From Sequoia sempervirens (Eukaryota > Streptophyta > Pinopsida > Cupressales > Cupressaceae): a DNA stretch of 64,000 bases. Each line of letters begins with the position of its first letter. Within the stretch, counting starts at the first letter, position 1. Of this stretch, positions 45,640 to 55,564 are shown one piece after another. A program made the position numbers and the translations under genes. The notes beneath the pieces were generated by a model. The model did not search any database. It was not told the DNA's origin and worked only from the letters and a program-made list of their open reading frames with translations. Location of the stretch: assembly GCA_007258455.2 (NCBI GenBank), contig VDFB02114893.1:1-64000 (forward strand). Direction: 5' to 3'.

Positions 45640-46799
45640 TAATGTGCATAATGTTAGAAGAATTAACCTTATTTTTATTATCTCTTAGTGAAGGGGAGTC
45701 TAATGTCACTTCATCATCTTCATCTAAGGAAGTCACATCACTATTATTTGAAAGACATGTGTCAATGTTCTCATTTTATTACACCATGATATCCTCTCTA
45801 GTAGGAGAGCTCTTAGGAGAACTAGAAACTAGATGTTCATGGCATTCAAAGGTTGGTTCTTCTATAATGACTTCATCAAAAGTAAGGGAGTTATCAATGG
45901 TTGAATTTTCTTGCTTATTAATGATGGAATTCTCTTGTTCAATAGGGTTTTCCCTAGGGGAAGAGAGACAAATAATATTCTCATGAATCTCATCGATTGG
46001 ATTGTCTAACATCAAAATTATTTTATTTAGCAATAGTAAAGATATTAGGAGAAGGCCCAATTTGATTGTTATGATTGTCCATGATTTCATCCTTTTTCTC
46101 TAAGGTATCATTCTCTTGTACCATAATATCTACACTAGTAGGATATATTTTAGGAGAAGAGAAAACAAGATTTTCATCACATTCCATGGTTATATTTTGT
46201 AAAGTAGCTTCATCACAAGTAGGGGAGGCATCAATCGAAGAACAACTTTGATTTTCATGTTCACCAATGATTGGAATTTTTTGTTGAAAAATATATTTCC
46301 AAATGTTAGGGAAATTAGGAAAGAGAGAAATAATTATTTAACTTTCAATCATTATATCTCTTAGCCCCAACATGGCCTTTTCGCAAATATAATTTTCATG
46401 ATTGTCTATCATTGTATCCTCTTTCACTAAAGCATTCTCACAAGTAGGGGAGGTGTTTGGAGATGAATTTAGACTAAGTAAAGTAATGGAAATGATCTCA
46501 TCTTCTTGTCTCATAATATCTTCCTAAGGGGGAGGAGGAGATGGACAAACAAGACTTTCATGCTTCTCAATTATTGTATCTTCTTTCACCAAGATGCCTT
46601 TGTCAATAGTAGGAGAGGTATCAAGAGAAGAGCATCTATGATCTTCATGATTATCAATGTTTTTATGTTCTTCTATCACATCATTCCAATAAATAGGAGA
46701 GATAGGAGGGGATGTGGAATTAAGGAAGGTGTCGAAATTTTCACATTCTTGAAATAAAAGACTCATAACTAGGAAATATATTGGATGAATCAGTAACAT
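45640..46799 (-). pseudogene. Acidic repeat region of gypsy fragment 4
   Basis: Several minus-strand frames carry a recurring pattern: a Ser/Pro patch, then DIMV-QE-(N/D)-(D/E) or LVKEDT(I/M)I, then a short run to HE or NH. Examples are ILVKEDTIIEKHESLVCPSP, ALVKEDTMIDNHENYIC and DIMVQENDTLEKKDEIMDNH. The repeats are about 35-50 residues apart and strongly acidic. Frameshifts and stops break the region. It is reminiscent of the disordered Asp/Ser-rich part of the element B and C ORFs, though not alignable by eye. Confidence 0.55.
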
Positions 46800-47070
46800 T
46801 AGGGAAAACTTTAGTGGCGAATCTTTGGCAATTGGTGAATAATTGAAATTGGCACCTCGAGAAATGGTGAATAGTACAAGCTAAAAAGGAGGTTGAATTA
46901 ACAAGTTTTACAAAAAAATAATTGTCTCGATAAATTCACATATGTATTATTTTTCTAAACTAATAAATTGAATTGATTCACCATGTAAATGATGCATCAT
47001 TGGAACTAATTTTCCAGTAGTTTATACTCTCATTATAAATATTAATTATATTCACTAGTAATATTATATT

Positions 47071-47075
47071 CCTAC
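47071..47075. repeat. Target-site duplication of element B, left
   Basis: CCTAC here, TCTAC at 60379-60383; four of five bases match, the difference being a C/T transition. About 270 bp of AT-rich DNA without a gene separates it from fragment 4. Confidence 0.8.
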
Positions 47076-48238
47076 TGTATACACCTTAAAATGGTCATTG
47101 CATTCAATTAATTAAATAAAACCTATTTGATTAATACTTCAACTACATATAAATAAGGTCTTACTTTATTTATATTGTTCATTGTCTTTTTAATTCTCCT
47201 AATTCACATTCTTCTAAATCAAATAAACAAAAAACCCTAAATGTGTTTATTTAATTAATCTTCCCTAATCTTGATTAAGAATTAGAGCACATTTCTACAA
47301 CTTTTTGTCTGCCACCTCATAAAGGTCACATGAAAATAAACAAGCCTAATTATTAATTAGAATTATCCTCACACACTTCCACCAATAAGAAAAAGCACAT
47401 GGCTTTATTCCCCCACACTTCCAACAAATTTGGAGCACATGGGTCTTTGTTTCACACACTTGGAATCTCATACATTTGGCATGCTTCCAATTGGTCAAGG
47501 GATTCTCTTCAAACATATGGCATGTTGTCTTTGGTCAAGGGGACAACATCCTGATTCCTTTCATCTCCATCGTTTATCTTGTCTCCTTTTAATCTGAACC
47601 GTTGATAGGCTCCACCACTTATCCTTTGCATTTATCATCCACCTTTTGAGTAATGTTATAATTCTATTTTGAGAAACAAATTGAAATAGTGTTATAATTC
47701 CATTTTACATCCACACTTTGAGTATTGTTACCATGCTGCTTTTTCGTAGGAGCTTGGAGCTTTCATGGAGTCTTATACTTAGCTTTCATATCATATTTTA
47801 CTTTGCACTCTCATCTTAGATTAATTAGTTGCTTCATAGTAAAATTTTATCATCTCCATTGCATCATAGTTACATTTTAGGTTAGTTTTCTTTTTTGTTG
47901 CATTTGAGCATATGCATAATCATGGATAGCTCACTATAGTTGCATATCACTAATACTTCCATGACACATTTGCACATATAAATCATCTTAGCTTGCATAT
48001 TAAGCATCAAATCTCATTTTCTAGGTAGTCATTTTAACAACCTTTGAGCCCATAGAAATATGAGGGCCAAACAGTTTAATAAATCCCTAGAAATAGAGAA
48101 CAATGATATGTATTTGAAAGGTTTGATTGTATTAGGAATAGATTAGTTTTACTTGCTTAAAAATTTGAATGTAAACTATCTCATTAAGGTTTGTGTTGAC
48201 ATTAGAATAACTCACTATACACATTCGACACATGCACA
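47076..48238 (+). repeat. Element B 5' LTR, TATA-less
   Basis: Starts TGTATACACC and ends CATGCACA. It aligns with the 3' LTR but lacks about 35 bp at 47615, which in the 3' LTR contain the TATA box CTATAAATA. LTR copies are identical at insertion, so the loss is later, and it removed the core promoter of this copy. Confidence 0.92.
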
Positions 48239-48241
48239 AAA

Positions 48242-48260
48242 TGGCGCCCACTGTGGGGCC
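48242..48260 (+). other. Element B primer-binding site, tRNA-Lys type
   Basis: TGGCGCCCACTGTGGGGCC begins three bases inside the LTR and matches the element A site except for C at the fourth base, which is the ancestral state for tRNA-Lys. Complementarity ends after about 18 bases, shorter than in A. Confidence 0.75.
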
Positions 48261-48339
48261 TTTTCCTCACTTATTACTAACTTCTTTTATGATTTCATGA
48301 TTGTAGGTTCAAGGTTTATGACTTGGGAAGGTTTTGCAC

Positions 48340-48830
48340 CAGTTTGGAGGCAATTCTGAGTTGTTTCGAGGCATTTCTGGGCAATTTTTAGAGTTTTGGC
48401 GCCTCTTGCAAATAGTTTAGAGACCATTTTTAGATGTTTTGAGACTATTATGGCTTGTTCTGAGAGTTTTGGTACCTCTTTTAAGAGTTTTGGCACCTAT
48501 TGCAAGTAGTTTTGAGACTATTTTTACCTATTATGGGACCATTCTGGGTCACTTTCAGAGTTTTCGCCTCTTGCACCTATTTTGGCACCTCTTGTTAGAG
48601 TTTTGGCGCCTCTTGCAAGTAGTTCTAAGACTATTTTTACCTATTTTGGGACCATTCTAGGTCACTTTTAGAGTTTTGGCGCCTCTTGCACCTATTTTGG
48701 CACCTCTTGTTAGAGTTTTGGTACCTCTTGCATATTGTTCTGGGATCCTTTTCACCTATTTTGAGACCATTCTACACTATTTTTAGATGCCTCTTGTCTC
48801 TATTTTGGCACCTCTTACAATTTTTCACCA
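48340..48830 (+). repeat. 5' array of element B (21/73-bp periods)
   Basis: The core TTTTGGCGCCTCTTGCA and variants start at 48394, 48467, 48488, 48561, 48580, 48601, 48674, 48695 and 48716. Steps are 73, 21, 73, 19, 21, 73, 21 and 21 bp. The 73-bp unit itself breaks into 21-22-bp sub-units plus 'ttttagag'. Unit sequence differs from element A, but position and 21-bp period are the same. The frames 48439-48660 and 48287-48496 come from the repeats. Confidence 0.88.
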
Positions 48831-49079
48831 AAATTAGAAACTCACATTTTGTGTTGTGCATTTGCAGGTTTTCCCAGATTCACTATCAAAGACTCAAAAC
48901 ATAAACTACTAACATATTGCAGGGGTTGGATGTTATTTACTTGTTTCCTATGGTTAAGATAGGAATGTAGCTCAAATAAAGGTATAATGAACATCATGTT
49001 TCCTTTTGGTTAAGTTAGGAACATAGCTTAAATTAAAGGAAAATGAACACCATGTCTTTTGTATGTGATGAATGGTAGG

Positions 49080-49700
49080 CATATGCTCTCCCCTTAACTG
49101 GGTGATCTATAAAGCTAGACCTATTCTTGTTTATGTGTGAGTGTAAGTGGAGTATATGGCATGAGTTCTCTCTTTATTCATGTGAAATAAAGATTGATCA
49201 AACTATGTGTATACTTTCTTGCTTTTGTTTATCCTAGAGGGCTTTCCTTGTGGGAAAAAGTAATCACCCAAGGGAATGACCCAAGCAGTAACACACTAAA
49301 GCCAAGCGACTTCCAATAGGGATATAAATGTGGATACTTGAGGAAAGTTCAAGTATCACGAGGATAATTCTGATGAGATGGATCAAAAGGGACTCTCACC
49401 ATATGGATTACCCCCCACGAACATAATGTCTGTATTAAAACCCTTGTAGATTTTCCAAAACCCTTTATCTATTCTTTGGTTCAGCAATGGTTGTTTCTAA
49501 AGAATCCACATTCTCGTAGTTTTTAGTAGAGGTGATCGGTTCTCCATGGGAGTTTCATGAGGACTGGAAGCTTGGTTTTCCTGAGAAGAGAGTGCGCTAT
49601 AAGGGGGAGCCCATGCAACCAAGCTTTTGAATTCACCCGCTAAAGATAGTGTGGTTGGGGTAAAACCTACATGGAATCCAAAAGAATATAGTCTTGCATA
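49080..49700 (+). promoter_or_regulatory. Conserved non-coding leader of element B
   Basis: Shares TAAAGCCAAG and TTGAGGAAAGTTCAAGTA with element C, and the hairpin region plus a 'tggaatc' block downstream of it with element A. It contains no frame shared with the other two elements and precedes the Gag-like ORF. Confidence 0.75.
49568..49626 (+). promoter_or_regulatory. Leader hairpin, element B copy
   Basis: AAGCTTGGTT pairs with AACCAAGCTT (10 bp, perfect) around a 39-nt loop ending AGGGGGAGCCCATGC. Loop length equals that of element A. Confidence 0.8.
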
Positions 49701-50467
49701 GCCTTAGGAGTGTACATTCTACTTGATGTGTTTTCAAAATGAAATTCAAACAAAATGCCATAAAAATAATGTTACATTTTTAAAGTGAAAATCTTGATTC
49801 AGAACTACATTCATTAAGGTAGACAAGTCAGTAACTTAGGTCCATCTATCTTTAGAAAATCAATCCTTCTAGTAGTGTTCTACATTTCCTTAAGCAAAAC
49901 AGAGTTAGGATATGTGGTTTACATGATGATTTCCTACAAGGTGAATATTATAAAACCAAAGATCAAACCTCTTAGTCCAAAAAACATAAAAAATGTTTGT
50001 CAATTCTCTACGACTCTAGAGAGAGGTTAACCTTCAATTTTTACAAGAGGACTTGCAAGGACAATCTAGAGTTATACATGATGTACTATTGTCAAAGTCC
50101 AAGGATTTTCCAACATTTTGAGTACCCTAATTACACGTCTTGAGTCAAAACTTTGAATCCAAGATCATTCCTAAAATACCTTAGAAGTCTAAACATTGTC
50201 GAAACAAACCTATAGAAGTGGAACTTTTCAAACTAAACCTAGATCTAAACATTTCAAGGTGCCTAATTCATCAATATCCATCACATCTTTGTTTGCACAA
50301 CCTAGTTTCATCTTCGGTATTTTTCACCCTTTAATCATGAAACGACATCACACAATCAAATCAAGCTTTTTCTTATTAATAGAATTTTTCATTCTATTTG
50401 ACTTAGTTGTAATCCTTGGCACTATTTCAAACTTAGATCAAAACCTAGTCTAAACCCTAACACTTGT

Positions 50468-52562
50468 ATGTTTGTCCAAACAAGGTCACAAAAGAGGAGA
50501 ATTAAGGACAAGGAACTTGGAACACCAAACCTTGAAATAAAAAAAATTGAAACTCCAAGTAGTGAAGATCTCAATATCGAAACTCCCAACATTGAAAATC
50601 AACACATTGAACCTCAAAACAGTGAAATCCAAACCATCATGGCTGAAATAGATGAGGATCAATTGAATGCTTTATCCCATCAAATGAAAAATCTTCAACA
50701 ACAAATCTAGGATATGCAAGGGGAAACAACCACAGAAAGACATTTTCTGCCACACATCTATTCCTATCCATCTGATAGAAATATGGACATGGCACCTTCT
50801 CCACCAACAACTACATCATCCAAGTTCAATGTCTTTGATTTTTTGCAAAAGATCAATAAGCCCAAATCTCAGTCCTCAAACACAAGTGATATTGAAAAAT
50901 CTTACCAAGTCATGCATCTATCTTCATCTCCCATAAGCCAAAATAAATCTCAGGATTCTTTCACCCAAGTTAATGATTCCATACAACTGCCTTCTTCTAT
51001 CATATCTTCTACATCTGATGATTCATGTCAATATCTCATTCCAAATCATGCTATCATAGACCCCTCTACACCTCAAGATCAAAGAATTCTTTTCACTTCA
51101 TCCAATCATACCAAAATTCCAAAAGTTCTTCCAATATTTAACCAAGACCGAATCTCTCAAGAATTCTATGATGATCCCCTCCTCTCACTTTTCATCCACG
51201 ATGACTCCCTTCCATCTCAAGCGAATAGTATCTTTCCAAGTCCTTCCACCCCATCTAATGAATCTATACCATTTCATGATTCTATTCCATCCCAAGAGCA
51301 TGATAATTCTTCCATCCTATCTAATGATGTCCTATCACCAGATGATCAAGATCAAGATATTCTTCCATTCGAGGATATCCCTTCATTCAATGAGGATGTT
51401 CATCCTTCTCAAGATCAAGATATGTCTTCCATACCACCACATGATGATTCCACACCTAATAAAGATCAAGCTACTTCATCTTCTACTCCTTATGATCCTC
51501 TTACAAGTCAAGATCAAAGTACCCCATCATCCCCATGTCAAGATCCTATCACACCTATGCAAGCTATCCATGAACCCAACACCTACAAATTGGGATCCTC
51601 CACCTTCATCCACTCTAGTTTACTTCCAACACCTATCCTTTCATCCATATCATATCCTCCCCAAAATGGACTCGCATATTGTTTCACAAAAAACACATAT
51701 CCCATTGGTAAACAAATGTGTAAAAGTATGAACTACAAAGGCAAAGGATTAGGCCTTCATGAACAAGGTATCCTAGAACACCTTTTTTCTCAAGAAAACC
51801 CATATTACCATGGCCTTGGTTATACACCTAAGTTTCCTATTCCATCAAACTTACCATCTATCTTAGGTCCTCATCCTAATCCACCAAACCTTCCATCTAT
51901 CCTAGGTCCACATCCTAGTTCATCAAACCTTCCCTCTATCCTATGTCCATGTCCTATTCCTCAAGAACAACAAAGGCACACATCCTTTATTCCCTTTCAA
52001 AATTCTACCCCCAACAACTCATCCATGATAGCTCCATACCATTCATCTTTATCCACCTCTCCTATTGCTCTTGGAAGAAATTTGGGTGTGAAATGTCAAA
52101 ATATTCCATATCAAAATTCACATGTATCAAAGGATCAACATGTCTCCTTGAAGAGGCGTGCAAAATTAAAAGAAAATTTGATCCAAAATCAAAGGAAAAA
52201 TAAAAAATGCCACAAAGTTCCATCAAAGAAAAAAGAAAACTTTCCAAGGCCACAAAGGCCCATAAATCAAAGAGAAAAATCTCAAAGGCCACAATGGCCC
52301 ACAAATAAAATATCAAAGTTAAAAATCATGTGGATTCCAAAAAAGTTTCATAGAAGAAATGAAATCTAAATTGGCACCCAAATTTTCTAATCCAAAAGCT
52401 TTCTCCAATCTTCCATATAAAATCCTATCACATTCCAAATCCATTTTTCCTCCATCACTTCATCACCCTTCAAGGTGTGTTCCAATGTTGATCTTTCCAT
52501 CCTTCCCATCTATCCATCAACAGACATTTCAACCTCCTATCCATTATCCCATCATACCCTAA
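50468..52562 (+). pseudogene. Gag N-terminus fused to G-patch ORF, element B
   Basis: MFVQTRSQKRRIKDKE starts as in element A Gag. LNALSHQMKNLQQQI, a stop at 50708 where Gln is expected, and MQGETTTERHFLPHIYSYPS correspond to element A residues just before the Gag core. At TTTSSKFNVFDFLQ the sequence switches to the element C ORF: a Ser/Pro/Asp-rich stretch with DDSLPSQ and SPSxPSNESI motifs, then YPIGKQMCKSMNYKGKGLGL and HEQGILEHL (G-patch core), LPSILGPHP repeats, then QRPQRP/QRPQWP basic repeats and MWIPK. A frameshift near 52345 moves the C-terminal 67 residues to another frame. About 550 codons are open, much better preserved than pol of element A. RNA binding is inferred from the G-patch and basic repeats. 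Confidence 0.85.
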
Positions 52563-52569
52563 ATCTTCC

Positions 52570-53400
52570 AACATTTAGGAGTTCAATTTTCCATTGCCAT
52601 GGTTTAGTAGAGCATGTATTCAAGAGATATTTGGTTGTGAAACTTGATGCTTAAGTCCGTCCATCTCCCTATCATCCATATTCCTCTTGCACTCTACACT
52701 TAGGGACAAGTTCTATCCATCTTATCATTCATGGTCATTATCCCTTTTATGCTCATTCCTTGCTTTCCCACCTTTGATCTTGAAAAAGTTAAGGATATTA
52801 TTGAACATCATGTATCTTATCCTATACGCGTTATCCATATCTTATGTACCATATCCTTCACCTTATCCATATTCCATCATTCTTACCAGATACATCCTTT
52901 CTTCCTTTCCTTGGTCTTGATGAGGAATAGGGGAAAAATACTAGGGCCTTGTGTCTGTATCTTATCTAGTTGATCTTGATCATCCCATTCATTATCATTA
53001 TCCTTCCATTCCATATCTCCTAGCTTATCAAAATCTATGTCATCATGTAACTTTGCAACCTTGAATCTTATCATGCAAATCATATTTGAGCCTAGCTGTA
53101 AAACATTATCCAATCCTCATATCTTTTGTCAATCAATCATCAACAATCATCAATCTTATCATACTTAGAGGAAATCAGTGATCCTAAGTACTTATCATCA
53201 CCATTCCTTATGGAATCAATCATTCTACGCATCTTAATTAATCAACCATTATCATCTTTTGACATAAGATATGTTGCGTGTGTGACATGTTTTGTAGTGA
53301 ATCTTTCATTTTGATCTATCATTTATCCATGGTTGCATTATCTCTATTGTGGGGCATCTTATTCCTTCAATCGGTCATATCTTATCATTCATCCATCTAT
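52570..53400 (+). other. Post-ORF segment shared with element C
   Basis: Aligns with the reverse complement of about 12780-13560 over several hundred bases with high identity, then similarity fades near the A-rich minisatellite. Overlapping small frames (52687-52973, 53126-53484) are not consistently open in the two copies. Confidence 0.78.
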
Positions 53401-53624
53401 CTTGGGATGTGTGACTTGCTCTGCAACATTCATCCATCATGCTTCCATCTCTACATTTGTCACGCTTCCATGTTCGCATCATAGCTTGATCCAATGTTTG
53501 TATTATGGTATCCCCTGGGATTACCCGACCCATTCTAAACATCAGTTTGTCCTATCATATCACACTAGGGGAATGTATTACATTGGATTGGATTATTGTA
53601 CATTCTCAAAGTTGGAAAATCAAA

Positions 53625-53835
53625 AATCCAAAACACATTCAAAACATATCGAAAATCCAAAAACATTCAAAACAAATTAAAACCCAAAAACATTCAAAAC
53701 ATGTCAAAATCCAAAAACATTCAAAACAAATCAAAATCCAAAAACATTCAAAACAAATCAAAATCCAAAAACATTCAAAACATATCAAAATCCAAAAACA
53801 TTCAAAACATGTCAAAATCCCAAAACAGGTCAAAA
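53625..53835 (+). repeat. 27-bp A-rich minisatellite
   Basis: About eight units of a sequence like AAATCCAAAAACATTCAAAAC. The 27-bp period keeps frames open on both strands (53505-53907 plus, 53639-53833 minus), yielding low-complexity SKSKNIQNK-type translations that I do not regard as proteins. Confidence 0.9.
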
Positions 53836-53839
53836 AGTC

Positions 53840-55560
53840 AAAATGGTCAAAACATAGTTGCCAGTCAAACTATGTTGTCTCTGAGCTTTGCACATAGGAA
53901 AGGGTGATCTTTGATTATCCCCCGAGACATTTGGGTTAGTATTTTGGGTGTTCGTTGTGTTCATATTTCATCTTGTAAATCTTGGTCATGTTGTCAGTCG
54001 AACTACGTGGTCTCTGCATGTATAACAAAGGAAAGGCTAATATGTTGATCAGCTCCCGAGGCCCCTAAGATTGGTCTTTAGGTTAGGTCTTTGTCATTGT
54101 GGTCGTGTCTCACCCTGCACTGGGGGAAAAATCTTGCACTCACTAGGGGAAAATAAATGTTGAGCTTGAACCAATACAAAAATAGTCATCGGACCAAAGT
54201 TACAAACATAAACTTCAAATGAATAATGATCTTTCTGAATCAAGGGTTTATCATGCTAAACATGAAAGTTCAAATTGTTCTACTTTGATTTTTGATATCA
54301 TATCTATAGAGTCCTCGATGATGTATCAAACTAGAGGAGAAAGGAAGGAGTATGATTTTTCTTTGTCTATTGTCTATGAGTTTATCATTATTACTATGCA
54401 AGTTGTCACGAGATGTGTGCTACAAAGTATCACTGATGACATTCTGAATTTGCATAGGAAAAAGATTAACTCTTTTCTATTTACACAAGTGATGCTCAAG
54501 TCATCTTGGTTTAGTTATACTTAGATGGTTGTGTTAACTTGCAATTTTAAAACATCATGGAAGGAGTACTCAGGTCATCATGTTCTAAACTATGTCATCG
54601 ATGCTTGTACTCACTTTCAACATTTTAAAAGCCCAATGATGATAAAAAGCATGACAAATTGGTTAATGTAAATGAAAAATTTTGATAATGAGATTGTCAT
54701 AGTTAGGTTAGACTGCATTCATGTTAGTATTGCATGTGTATTTATGGGCTTTTCAATGCTAAAGCAATTTCACAATGGTGTCATCTTTATTATTAATGGA
54801 TTGAGTACACTGGACATTAACTAAAAACACATCATTCTCATTTAGTTGCACATCAGTTGCATCATCATTTTCATATCTTAGAAAACATTCTCACATCATT
54901 TAGATTCATGCATTCCATCGTAATATTTGCATCAAAAAATACAAAAGAAAATAAAAAAAAGGACATACATTGCATATAATTTCCAACATCAAAATCATGT
55001 CATCCACTATGCTTGAACAAGTAAGTCTCTTCAGATTCCAAGAAAGTTGGGAAATATGTCATAGTTATGAAGCTTAAAAGATCAATCTACTGCAATCTTC
55101 CCACCACTTTTGGAAGTTGGATAGACTCACTTCTTCAAGCTTAAGGCCTTGAACATTTAGAGTCATACATCATAATCATCTCATTACATTACACATCATA
55201 ATCTAAATCACATTGCATTGCATAATCATAAATCATATCACATTGCATAATCATAAATCTCATTACATTACACGTCATAATATAAATAACATCACATTGC
55301 ATAATCATTATCATCACATAGAAATTAAATGAATTCACAACATTGCATCTCATAAATAGGGAAATCAAATGCATATCAACATTCAAATCATAATCACTAC
55401 TGCATATCATATATCATCAAAAATGTCATAATGTCCACGTGTACAAGGATATCCAAAAAAAAAGAGGATGAGATGAATCAAAATCCAAAAGGACACTGCA
55501 TCATGAATGTCACAAAAGGTGTATACACAATAACCAAGGAACATCACAAAATGCTATCTT
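53840..55560 (+). other. Element B 3' region before the PMD gene, no gene
   Basis: 54180-54660 aligns with element A 36800-37400. 55160-55330 is a 'cattgcataatcataaatc' low-complexity block. The phrases 'agttgccagtcaaactatgttgtctctg' (53860) and 'tgttgtcagtcgaactacgtggtctctg' (53990) form a degenerate direct repeat 129 bp apart. Nothing here codes consistently. Confidence 0.6.
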
Positions 55561-55564
55561 GAAC

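Larger units (their letters stand above)
44273..46799 (-). mobile_element. Gypsy fragment 4 (gag end, protease, G-patch), no LTRs found
   Basis: Minus-strand coding remnants occur in the order acidic repeat region (46799 to about 45540), a Gag C-terminal landmark (45530-45243), protease (45159-44611) and G-patch (44593-44273). The order matches element A. RT and integrase are absent, and I recognise neither LTR, so this is either a truncated element or the front half of a non-autonomous one cut by later insertions. Confidence 0.75.

Noticed and set aside
53505..53907. Lys/Asn/Gln/Ser repeat protein on plus and Phe/Cys/Trp repeat on minus
   Set aside because: A 27-bp minisatellite keeps several frames open on both strands; no conservation in element C.
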